Assembly (NCBI GenBank): GCA_036003365.1
Contig: DASYSL010000056.1
Location: 1-24,947, forward strand
DNA length: 24,947 nt
Origin: DASYSL01 sp036003365
Lineage (GTDB): Bacteria > Eisenbacteria > RBG-16-71-46 > DASYSL01
Direction: 5' to 3'
This document shows positions 7,202-14,259 of the stretch, piece by piece; positions within the stretch are counted from its first letter, which is position 1, and the number at the start of each line of letters is the position of its first letter. The translations under genes were made by a program, and so were the position numbers. The notes below the pieces were generated by a model. That model saw nothing but the letters and a program-made list of their open reading frames with translations. It was not told the DNA's origin and did no database searches.

Positions 7202-9630
7202 TTCTTCTCCGCGCCCGCGCGCAGCGTGGCGCCGAAAGACTCCGCGAGCGCCCGAACCACGGCCGCCTGCGCCTCCTCGACCTCGCTTTCCGCGAGCGTG
7301 CGCTCGGGGTGAGCGAAATCGAGCGAGTAGGCGAGGCTCTTCTGGCCCTCGGGGACTCCGGTGCCTTGGTACACGTCGAAAAGGCGGGCGGATTGCAGCA
7401 GGTTGCCCGCCGCGGCGCGCATCTTCTCCTCCACCTCCGCGTGCGAGACGCGCGCGGGCAGGAAGAAGGCGAGATCGCGCTTCACGGCCGGGAATCGCGA
7501 GAAGGAGCGGTAGGCGGCGGCACCGCGCGCGGCGGCGAGCGCCGCGAGCGAAGCGAGGAACAGATAGACCGGGCGGTCGAGCTTCCAAGCCCGCGCGCGG
7601 CGCGGCTCGACCTGGCCCACCCATCCGACTCGGTGCGGAGCGAGAAATTCCGCTGCCTCTCCCGCTTTCCAGGCGGGCGAAGCGTACGCCCGTGTTTTGA
7701 CACCGTCAATGCCAAGACGCGCAAAAAGGGACTCGGCGACGCCCTTGGCATCGAAGAAGTCGACGCCGCGCTCCCCTTCCCACGTCTCGGGATCGGCGAG
7801 ACCGGCGAGCGCGAAGCCGACCCACGCGCGCTCTTCGGGGAAATCGCCGGGCGCGGGCCTTTCGTGGCGTGCGACGAACGTGTGGCCGACCTCGAAGACG
7901 CGCGTGCCGGGCGCGCCGTGGCGCAGATGGTGCGCGACGACGGTGAGCAGACCGGCGGCGAGATCGGTGCGCAGCACGCTGGCTTCGGGCGAGGGCGGAT
8001 TGGCCACGCGCGCAAAGCGCGGCTCGCCTTCCTGCGTGAGCGGCCACGTCTGCTGGGCGCGCGCCGGATCGACGAGCGAAGGCGTGAGCGCCTCGACGAA
8101 GCCGAAGCCGACCAGAGCTTCGCGTACGCGACGCGCGAAGAGGAGGCCGGGGTCGCGCTTGGCCCCCTGCGCCGCGCCGCCGATGGGCACGTCGGGCAGA
8201 TTCTCGTAGCCGTGGGCGCGCGCGATCTCCTCGATGAGATCGGTCGCCTCGCTCACGTCGCGGCGGTACGTCGGCACGGTGACGTGGAACGCACCGTTGT
8301 GGCGCACGCCGAAGCCGAGTGCCGAGAGATGCTTCTCCATCTCTTTTTCGGTCAGCTCGGCGCCCATGAGCGCGTTCACGCGCGCGGGCTCGAGTGCCAG
8401 CGTGAGCGGCGCGTACGAGCGCGCCGCGCTCTCACCCACCGGCTCTTCGAGGCGCGCACCGGCGACGCTCTGCAGCAATTCGATGGCGCGCGCGGCGGCG
8501 ACGGGCGCCAAGTTGGGATCGACGCCGCGGCCGAAGCGGCGGCTGGCCTCCGACTTGAGCACGAAGCGGTTGGCCGCGACCTGAATGCGGTAGGGATCGA
8601 AGTACGCCGACTCGAGCAGGATGTCCTTCGTTTGCTCGGTGACCTCGGTATCCTGGCCGCCCATGACGCCGGCGATGGCCACGGCGCGATCGCGATCGGC
8701 GATCACGAGATGATCGGGCGTGAGCTGCCGCTCGCGGCCGTCGAGCGTGGTGATCTTCTCGCCGCTGGCCGCGCGGCGCACGCGGATCTCGGGGCCGTGC
8801 AGCTTGGCGAGATCGAACGCGTGCAGCGGCTGGCCCAGCTCGAGCAGCACGTAGTTGGTGATGTCGACGACGTTGTACAAGGGCCGCACGCCAGCCTGCT
8901 CGAGACGTTGCGCGAGCCATGAGGGCGAGGGCGCGAGGGTGACGCCGCGCAGCACGGCGCCGACGTAGCGCGGGCAGCCTTCCGCATCCTCGAGGGCGAT
9001 CGGCACCGGGCCCTGGGCGGCCGTCTTCTGGGCCTGCGCGAGCCGCACCTGCGCGGAGTCGCGCAACGGTCGGCCCAGCGCCGCCGAAAGCTCGCGCGCC
9101 ACGCCGGCCACGCTCATGACGTCGGGACGGTTGTAGTGGACTTCCAGCTCGATCACGGTCTCGGCACTCGTGCCCAGTACCTCGGCCAGTGGCCGGCCCA
9201 GGGGAGCGTCCGGCGCGAGCCCCAGAATTCCGCTGTGGTCTTCGGTCAGCTCCAGCTCGCGGCCCGAGCACAGCATGCCTTCGGAAACCTCGCCGCGGAT
9301 CTTGCTCTTCTTGATCTCCATGCCGCTCGGCATGACCGTGCCGGGCAGCGCCACGGGCACGCGCATGCCGGCCACCAGATTGGGCGCGCCGCACACGATC
9401 GAGCGCTCGGCGCCGTCCCCCACGTCCACGCGCGCCAAGACCAGCCGATCGGCCTGCGGATGCTTGCGCACGTCGAGCACCTGGCCGACGACGATCCCGG
9501 CATACGAGTGCCCCGTGCGTGCGATCGACTCGACCGGAAAGCCGCGCTCGACGAACAGCTCCGCCAGACGCTCGACGGGAACGTCGGCGCACGGCACCCA
9601 CTCGTCGAGCCAGGAGAGCGGGACTTTCAT
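7198..9630 (-). CDS. pheT: Phenylalanine-tRNA ligase beta subunit
   Basis: An 810-residue beta chain of the alpha2-beta2 PheRS that charges tRNA-Phe in the cytoplasm. Domains in order: an N-terminal segment MKVPLSWLDEWV; an EMAP/OB-type tRNA-binding domain (about 40-150, VGQVLDVRKHPQADRL, IVCGAPNLVAGMRVPVALPG); the B3/4 editing region (about 210-390, YNVVDITNYVLLELGQPLHAFD, GVMGG); B5 (about 405-475, TYRRDVSEATDLIEEIARAHGY); the catalytic-like core (AGLLTVVAHHLRHG); and a C-terminal FDX-ACB anticodon-binding domain (FSRFPAVKRDLAFFLP, DVYQG). Length is normal. It starts 1 nt after the pheS stop and overlaps the ZapB-like gene by 4 nt. Confidence 0.97.
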   Translation of the reverse strand: MKVPLSWLDEWVPCADVPVERLAELFVERGFPVESIARTGHSYAGIVVGQVLDVRKHPQADRLVLARVDVGDGAERSIVCGAPNLVAGMRVPVALPGTVMPSGMEIKKSKIRGEVSEGMLCSGRELELTEDHSGILGLAPDAPLGRPLAEVLGTSAETVIELEVHYNRPDVMSVAGVARELSAALGRPLRDSAQVRLAQAQKTAAQGPVPIALEDAEGCPRYVGAVLRGVTLAPSPSWLAQRLEQAGVRPLYNVVDITNYVLLELGQPLHAFDLAKLHGPEIRVRRAASGEKITTLDGRERQLTPDHLVIADRDRAVAIAGVMGGQDTEVTEQTKDILLESAYFDPYRIQVAANRFVLKSEASRRFGRGVDPNLAPVAAARAIELLQSVAGARLEEPVGESAARSYAPLTLALEPARVNALMGAELTEKEMEKHLSALGFGVRHNGAFHVTVPTYRRDVSEATDLIEEIARAHGYENLPDVPIGGAAQGAKRDPGLLFARRVREALVGFGFVEALTPSLVDPARAQQTWPLTQEGEPRFARVANPPSPEASVLRTDLAAGLLTVVAHHLRHGAPGTRVFEVGHTFVARHERPAPGDFPEERAWVGFALAGLADPETWEGERGVDFFDAKGVAESLFARLGIDGVKTRAYASPAWKAGEAAEFLAPHRVGWVGQVEPRRARAWKLDRPVYLFLASLAALAAARGAAAYRSFSRFPAVKRDLAFFLPARVSHAEVEEKMRAAAGNLLQSARLFDVYQGTGVPEGQKSLAYSLDFAHPERTLAESEVEEAQAAVVRALAESFGATLRAGAEKK

Positions 9631-9631
9631 C

Positions 9632-10675
9632 TCAGAACTGCCTCGAGAATCGCAGGTCGTTTTCCAGGAAGTGGCGAATGTCGTCGAGTCCGTGGCGCAG
9701 CATGGCGATGCGCTCGAGGCCCATGCCGAAGGCCCAGCCGCTCACCTTGTCGGGGTCGTAGCCCACGGCGCGGAACACCGCCGGGTGCACCATCCCCGAG
9801 CCCAGGATCTCGAGCCAGCCGGTGGCCTTGCACACCGGGCAGCGCGCGCCCGACGCCAGCGCTCCCGAGCCGCCGCAGATCAAGCACGACACATCCATTT
9901 GGGCCGACGGCTCGGTGAACGGAAAGTACAAAGGCACGAAGCGCACGCGCGTCTTCTCGCCGAACAGGCGACGCGCCGCTTCGCGCAAGGTCGAGCGCAA
10001 GTCGGCCAAGGTCACGCGCTCGGCCACGTACAGGCCATCCATCTGATGGAACTGGTCCATGTGCGTGGCGTCGATGCTCTCGGCGCGGAACACGCGGCCG
10101 GGGAACACGAGCCGCAAAGGCGGCGGCGACGCTTCCATGGCGCGCACCCACCCGGGCGAGGTGTGCGTGCGCATGACCAAGCCGTTTTCCAAGTAATACG
10201 TGTCGTGGGCTTCGCGCGCCGGATGGCCCGGCGGCAGGTTCAGCATCTCGAAGTTGTGGCGGTCGTCCTCGACCTCGGTGCCTTCGGCCTCGCCGAAGCC
10301 GAGCCCGTAGAAGACGTCGACCAGCTCGTCGCGCACCTGGTTGAGCACGTGATAGTGCCCGACCCACGGACGCCGTCCAGGCAGCGTGACGTCGACGCCG
10401 CCGGCGGCAGCACCGCCCGCGCCTTCCAGCGCCTCACGCCGCGCTTCGAGCGCCGCTTCCAAAGCATCGCGCAGCGCGTTGGCCTCGGCGCCCACTCGCC
10501 CGCGCTCCTCGGGGCTCAAGTCCTTCAAGCCGCGCAGCACCGCGGTCAAAGCGCCCTTGCGTCCCAGATACTTGAGCCGCGCGGCCTCGACGGCACCCAG
10601 ATCGGGCGCCGCCTGAGCCTCGGCGAGCGCTTCCTCGCGCAACGCGCGCACGGAATCGGTCAGCGTGACCGACAT
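9632..10675 (-). CDS. pheS: Phenylalanine-tRNA ligase alpha subunit
   Basis: The 347-residue catalytic subunit of PheRS. The N-terminal coiled coil (about 1-90) contains ARLKYLGRKGALTAVLRGLK. The class II core has HPAREAHDTYY, the motif-2 region FPGRVFRAESIDATHMDQFHQMDG in outline, YFPFTEPSAQMDV, and motif 3 GWAFGMGLERIAMLRHGLDDIR. A C-x2-C-x11-C-x2-C cluster (CLICGG to CPVCK) precedes GWLEILG; a four-Cys cluster here occurs in many bacterial PheS, though the spacing looks longer than usual. It follows rplT by 18 nt, leaving no room for a pheM-type leader peptide, so its regulation probably comes from further upstream. Confidence 0.97.
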   Translation of the reverse strand: MSVTLTDSVRALREEALAEAQAAPDLGAVEAARLKYLGRKGALTAVLRGLKDLSPEERGRVGAEANALRDALEAALEARREALEGAGGAAAGGVDVTLPGRRPWVGHYHVLNQVRDELVDVFYGLGFGEAEGTEVEDDRHNFEMLNLPPGHPAREAHDTYYLENGLVMRTHTSPGWVRAMEASPPPLRLVFPGRVFRAESIDATHMDQFHQMDGLYVAERVTLADLRSTLREAARRLFGEKTRVRFVPLYFPFTEPSAQMDVSCLICGGSGALASGARCPVCKATGWLEILGSGMVHPAVFRAVGYDPDKVSGWAFGMGLERIAMLRHGLDDIRHFLENDLRFSRQF

Positions 10676-10693
10676 GACGAAAGCCGGCCGGTC

Positions 10694-11062
10694 TTACGCG
10701 TTCTGCGTCTGGCGGGCGGCGCTCGCCAGCTCGACGAGCTTCCCGAAGGCGGTGGCGTCGTGAATGGCCAGATCGGCGAGCACCTTGCGGTTGACGTTGA
10801 TGTCGGCCTGCTTGAGGCCGGAGATGAACGTCGAGTACGACATGCCGTGCGGGCGCACGGCGGCATTGATACGCACGATCCACAGCTGGCGGAAGTTGCG
10901 CTTCTTCTGGCGGCGGTGGACGTAGGCGAACTGCAGGCCGCGCATCACGGTCTCGACCGCGGACTGGTAGAGCTTGCGGCGGCCCTGGAAATTGCCCTTG
11001 GCGGCCTTCATCACCTTTTTGCGGCGCGCCCTGCCGGGGACGACGGTTTTGGAACGGGGCAT
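10694..11062 (-). CDS. rplT: 50S ribosomal protein L20
   Basis: A 122-residue L20, which binds 23S rRNA early in large-subunit assembly and in several bacteria also represses its own operon. Typical segments are the N-terminal RARRKKVMKAAKGNFQGRRK, AYVHRRQKKRNFRQLWIVRI, NAAVRPHGMSYSTFISGL and the C-terminal VNRKVLADLAIHD. Residues 1-60 are very basic, as expected. AAAGGAG lies about 10 nt before the ATG. It follows rpmI by 37 nt in the conserved infC-rpmI-rplT order. Confidence 0.98.
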   Translation of the reverse strand: MPRSKTVVPGRARRKKVMKAAKGNFQGRRKLYQSAVETVMRGLQFAYVHRRQKKRNFRQLWIVRINAAVRPHGMSYSTFISGLKQADINVNRKVLADLAIHDATAFGKLVELASAARQTQNA

Positions 11063-11099
11063 GGTTTGTTCTCTCCTTTAGATCGAAGCCGCGAGCGGG

Positions 11100-11297
11100 C
11101 TAGTTGACTCCGAGCAGACGGCGCGCGCGCGCCTCGTCAGCCTTGTGGACATAGGCGCCCTTGCGCATGTGGCGCTTCCGCTTGCGGCTCTTGAAGCCCA
11201 GGATGTGGCGGGCATACCCGCGCTTGTGCTTGACCCTGCCGGACGCGGTGAGCTTGAAGCGCTTCTTCGCGGCCCGGTTCGATTTCATCTTCGGCAT
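11100..11297 (-). CDS. rpmI: 50S ribosomal protein L35
   Basis: A 65-residue, strongly basic ribosomal protein. MPKMKSNRAAKKRFKLTASG and the central HKRGYARHILGFKSRKRKR are diagnostic of L35. GAGGAGA lies 5 nt before the ATG. Between infC and this gene, a 7-bp hairpin (11318-11324 with 11330-11336) precedes the ribosome site. In E. coli, L20 represses rpmI translation through structures in this part of the mRNA, so this hairpin is a candidate for similar control. Confidence 0.97.
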   Translation of the reverse strand: MPKMKSNRAAKKRFKLTASGRVKHKRGYARHILGFKSRKRKRHMRKGAYVHKADEARARRLLGVN

Positions 11298-11317
11298 GCG
11301 TTTCTCCTCTCGCCCTT

Positions 11318-11336
11318 GCGGGCTCTATGAGCCCGC
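11318..11336 (-). promoter_or_regulatory. Hairpin before rpmI, possible L20 operator
   Basis: A perfect 7-bp GC-rich stem with a 5-nt loop lies in the infC-rpmI intergenic RNA, ending about 10 nt before the rpmI ribosome site. Its position matches where L20-dependent translational control acts in E. coli. No sequence proof of L20 binding is available. Confidence 0.3.
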
Positions 11337-11378
11337 GGAGGCGCGTGCAATCCCGCGCGAAAGATCGGGCGTGAAATC

Positions 11379-11969
11379 CTAGCCGGTGGCGGGTCCCGCC
11401 GATTCGGCCGCCTCGGGACGCGTTGCCGCGCCTTTGACCGGCGGCTTTCCGGGCTTGGGCAGCAAGGTCACGGTGAGCATGCGTCCCTCGGACCGAGGGT
11501 GGCTCTCCGCGCTCGCCAGATCCGCCAGGTCGCCGAGCACGCGGACCAGCAACTTGTGGCCCTGCTCGGGATGGGCGATCTCCCGGCCGCGGAACGTGAC
11601 CGTGAACTTGACCTTGTTCTTCTCCTCCAAGAACGTGCGCGCGTGCTGCAGCTTGGTCAGGTAATCGTGCGGCTCGATCTTGGGACGGAGCTTCACTTCC
11701 TTGAGATGAACGACGTGCTGCTTCTTGCGTGCGACGCGCTCGCGCTTCGACTGCTCGTACTTGAACTTTCCGTAGTCCATGATGCGGCAGACCGGTGGGC
11801 GCGCGGTGGGCGAGACCTCGACCAGATCGAGTCCTCTCTCCTGCGCCATGGTCAGGGCGTCGCGTGTAGCGATGATCCCGACCTGCTCTCCTGCGTCATC
11901 GATGAGCCGCACCTGCGGAACGCGAATGCGTTCGTTGATCCTCGTCGTGTCTTTAGCGTACGAACCGAT
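11379..11969 (-). CDS. infC: Translation initiation factor IF-3, AUC start
   Basis: IF-3 binds the 30S subunit and discriminates against non-canonical start codons. With the proposed start it has 196 residues. The N-domain shows RINERIRVPQVRLID, LDLVEVSPTARPPVCRIMDYGKFKYEQ in outline, the KR-rich linker and the C-domain EVKLRPKIEPHDYLTK, FTVTFRGREIAHPEQG. A proline/alanine-rich tail follows. No ATG, GTG or TTG lies near the expected N-terminus. An ATC at 11969-11967 sits 7 nt after a strong GGAGGG (11982-11977). IF-3 genes classically use AUU, AUC or AUA for autoregulation, so ATC is the best start. The frame can be extended to 12245, but that part is an unstructured product of the leader hairpin region. 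Confidence 0.95.
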   Translation of the reverse strand: MGSYAKDTTRINERIRVPQVRLIDDAGEQVGIIATRDALTMAQERGLDLVEVSPTARPPVCRIMDYGKFKYEQSKRERVARKKQHVVHLKEVKLRPKIEPHDYLTKLQHARTFLEEKNKVKFTVTFRGREIAHPEQGHKLLVRVLGDLADLASAESHPRSEGRMLTVTLLPKPGKPPVKGAATRPEAAESAGPATG

Positions 11970-11982
11970 GGTTCTGCCCTCC
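11967..11982 (-). promoter_or_regulatory. infC ribosome binding site and AUC start codon
   Basis: GGAGGG at 11982-11977, a 7-nt spacer, then ATC at 11969-11967 followed by GGT TCG TAC in the IF-3 frame. The strong ribosome site with ideal spacing singles out a non-canonical start codon. Known IF-3 autoregulation depends on such a codon, because IF-3 destabilises initiation at it. Confidence 0.75.
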
Positions 11983-12031
11983 TGCTGGTGTTGGTGTGCG
12001 CCCGCATCGTTCGTGGGGCTCCCCAAACGAA

Positions 12032-12073
12032 ACGCGGGACGGAAGGAAGCGCAGACTTCCCTCCGTCCCGCGT
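12032..12073 (-). terminator. Large hairpin in the infC leader, possible attenuator
   Basis: An 18-bp stem with one mismatch (12032-12049 with 12056-12073, 6-nt loop) lies in the 250-nt thrS-infC gap. On the minus transcript it is followed by UUUCGUUU, a weak U-tract. A second smaller stem (12152-12158 with 12162-12168) lies upstream. The arrangement could be a thrS terminator or a conditional terminator for infC-rpmI-rplT, as L20-controlled leaders are in Bacillus. Which of these applies cannot be told from sequence. Confidence 0.5.
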
Positions 12074-12219
12074 GGGGCGGACCCGTCCGCGCCGTCCGTT
12101 CGATGCACGGGGGCGGACTCGAGAACCCTTGAGCTGGGCCGGGGAAACGTGCCACGCGGCCCGCGTGGGGTGAGAAGCCTGCGCTTCTTCTTGAACGATA
12201 TTGCTTTGTCCGAGGAATG

Positions 12220-14010
12220 CTAGCGTTTCTCGCGCACCTCCGCAAGAGCCTGCTCCAGGAAGGCTTGGGCGCTCAGGGCGTCCAGAACCCCCTTGCCGTG
12301 GCGCCGCGGGCTCACGGTGCCGGCGGTCGCGTCGCGCTCGCCCACCACCAGCATGTAAGGCACCTTGTCGGTCTCGGCGCGGCGGATCTTGGCCCCCACC
12401 TTGTCGGGGCCGTCGTCGATCGCCACGCGGAGCCCTGCCTCCCGCAGGTCGGCCGCCACCTGGCGGGCGTACGGCAGGCTGCCCTCGGAGACGCTGAGCA
12501 CCCGCACCTGCTCGGGCGCGAGCCACAGCGGGAACACGCCCGCGTAGTGCTCGATCAGCCCGCCCACGAAGCGCTCGAACGAGCCCAGGATGGCGCGGTG
12601 GATCATGACCACCCGGTGCTCGCGGCCGTCGGGGCCCACGTAATTCACGTCGAAGCGCTCCGGCAGGCCCATGTCGCACTGGATGGTCGGCCCCTGCCAC
12701 AGGCGACCGATCGCGTCCATGAGCTTGACGTCGATCTTGGGCCCGTAGAACGCCCCGCCGCCCGCGTCGACCTCGTAGGGAATCTTGAGCCGTTCGAGCG
12801 CCGAGCGCAGCGCCTCGGTGGCGCGCCCCCAGCCGTCGTCGGTGCCGATGGTGTGATCGGCCGGCCGGGTCGCCAGGTAGCACCGATAGGTGTAGCCGAA
12901 GTCCTTCATCATCTTCTCGAGCAGCTCGAGGCAGTTCTCCACCTCGCCCGACATCTGCTCCTCGGTGCAGAAGATGTGCGAGTCGTCCACGGTGAAGCCG
13001 CGCACGCGCAGCATGCCGTGAAGGACGCCGGAGCGCTCGTAGCGATACACGGTGCCGAGCTCGGCCAGCCGCATGGGCAGCTCGCGATAGGAGCGCTTGC
13101 GGCTGCGGTAGATCATGATGTGGCCCGGGCAGTTCATGGGCTTCACCCGGTACGGCTGGCCGTCGATGTCCATGGCGTTGTACATGAGGTCGCCATAGTT
13201 CTCGAGGTGGCCCGAGATCTGGTAGAGCCGCTCGTTGGCGATGTGCGGGGTGTACACGAACTGGTACCCGCGCTTGAGGTGCTCTTCCTTCCAGTAGGTC
13301 TCGATCACGTGGCGCACGATGGCGAGCTTGGGATGCCAGAAGATGAGCCCCCCGCCCACCTCTTCCTGAACGCTGAAGAGCTCCAGCTCGCGCCCCAGCT
13401 TGCGGTGGTCGCGCTTCTCGGCTTCTTCAAGTCTATGCAAATACGCGTCGAGCTCGTCCTGAGTGCGCCACGCGGTGCCGTAGACTCGCGTGAGCTGGGG
13501 ATTGTGTTCGTTGCCACGCCAATAGGCGCCCGCCAGGCTCATGAGCTTGAGCGCGGCGATCTCCTTGGTGTTCTGGACATGCCGGCCGCGGCATAGATCG
13601 ACGAAATCCCCATTCCGATACAGCGAAACCGTTTCATCTCCGGTGGCCGCGATGGTGTCGATGATCTCGACCTTGAAGGGCTCGTCGCGCTCCTCGAAGA
13701 AGCGTCGTGCTTCGGCGATGGAGACGACCGAGCGCTCGAAGCTCTGGCCTTCGGCGACGATCTTCTTCATCTCGGCTTCGATCACCGGCAAGTCGTCGGC
13801 GGTGATCGGCCGCGGCGGCTGGACGTCGTAGTAGAAGCCGTCCTCCACCGGAGGACCGACGCCCAGGCGAGTGCCGGGGAAGAGTCGCTTGAGGGCCGCC
13901 GCGAGGACGTGAGCGCACGAGTGGCGGATCTCGTAATAAGGATCCTCCGCCGCGCCTGGGGCGAGCTGGCTGGTGAGCTCTTTCGCTTCGGCGGACGGGT
14001 TGGCGCTCAT
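12220..14010 (-). CDS. thrS: Threonine-tRNA ligase lacking the TGS domain
   Basis: ThrRS charges tRNA-Thr in the cytoplasm. Starting at ATG 14010 it has 596 residues, against 642 in E. coli. The first recognisable motif, HSCAHVLA (H30, H34), belongs to the N2 editing domain, which also has VDLCRGRHV. The catalytic core has MNCPGH, RYERSGVLHGMLRVRGFT, DDSHIFC, GGAFYGPKID and MIHRAILGSFERF; the Zn ligands Cys and two His are present. The C-terminal anticodon domain ends with VPYMLVVGERD. The N-terminal TGS domain (about 60 residues) is absent; upstream extension of the frame runs into tRNA-Val and does not resemble TGS. It lies 105 nt after tRNA-Val without a visible terminator, so the two may share a transcript. 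Confidence 0.95.
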   Translation of the reverse strand: MSANPSAEAKELTSQLAPGAAEDPYYEIRHSCAHVLAAALKRLFPGTRLGVGPPVEDGFYYDVQPPRPITADDLPVIEAEMKKIVAEGQSFERSVVSIAEARRFFEERDEPFKVEIIDTIAATGDETVSLYRNGDFVDLCRGRHVQNTKEIAALKLMSLAGAYWRGNEHNPQLTRVYGTAWRTQDELDAYLHRLEEAEKRDHRKLGRELELFSVQEEVGGGLIFWHPKLAIVRHVIETYWKEEHLKRGYQFVYTPHIANERLYQISGHLENYGDLMYNAMDIDGQPYRVKPMNCPGHIMIYRSRKRSYRELPMRLAELGTVYRYERSGVLHGMLRVRGFTVDDSHIFCTEEQMSGEVENCLELLEKMMKDFGYTYRCYLATRPADHTIGTDDGWGRATEALRSALERLKIPYEVDAGGGAFYGPKIDVKLMDAIGRLWQGPTIQCDMGLPERFDVNYVGPDGREHRVVMIHRAILGSFERFVGGLIEHYAGVFPLWLAPEQVRVLSVSEGSLPYARQVAADLREAGLRVAIDDGPDKVGAKIRRAETDKVPYMLVVGERDATAGTVSPRRHGKGVLDALSAQAFLEQALAEVREKR

Positions 14011-14114
14011 GGCTTTGAAGGGCTCGTCGTTTGGCGTGTTGGGCCGTGCTGCAGCTGGGCCGCGTGGATTTTTCCGTGGCGCGAGGCCGCCGCGCTCGGC
14101 GTGTGGGATGGAAG

Positions 14115-14191
14115 TGGTGGGCGATAGTGGACTTGAACCACTGACCTCCTGCATGTCAAGCAGGCACTCTAACCAACTGAGCTAATCGCCC
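14115..14191 (-). tRNA. tRNA-Val (GAC), CCA encoded
   Basis: The minus strand reads as a full cloverleaf. The acceptor GGGCGAT pairs with ATCGCCC over 7 bp. The D-arm is TAGCTCAGTTGGTTAGAGTG, the anticodon stem CCTGC/GCAGG encloses TTGACAT (anticodon GAC, valine), and the T-stem AGTGG/CCACT encloses TTCAAGT. The discriminator A is followed by an encoded CCA (14117-14115). A TTGACA/TTAAAT promoter lies upstream. thrS is next downstream. Confidence 0.97.
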
Positions 14192-14229
14192 ACGCTCGGT
14201 CGAAAGCCGAAACTGCGTGATTGCGCAGC

Positions 14230-14259
14230 ATTTAAGCTTTCCATCGGCGGATGTGTCAA
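14230..14259 (-). promoter_or_regulatory. Sigma70-like promoter for tRNA-Val (and possibly thrS)
   Basis: TTGACA (14259-14254), an 18-nt spacer and TTAAAT (14235-14230) read on the minus strand, ending 38 nt before the tRNA 5' end. The -35 matches the consensus exactly. It overlaps the first codons of the divergent membrane-protein gene, which bears on where that gene starts. Confidence 0.75.

Noticed and set aside
10676..10693. pheM-type leader peptide before pheS
   Set aside because: Only 18 nt separate rplT and pheS.
9170..11107. 645-codon plus-strand frame
   Set aside because: Antisense to pheT, pheS and rplT, which are unmistakable.
11970..12245. Upstream extension of infC
   Set aside because: Translates the leader hairpins; no similarity to IF-3 and would overlap the thrS end.
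14011..14154. Upstream extension of thrS, possible TGS domain
   Set aside because: Starts inside tRNA-Val and shows no TGS-like sequence.
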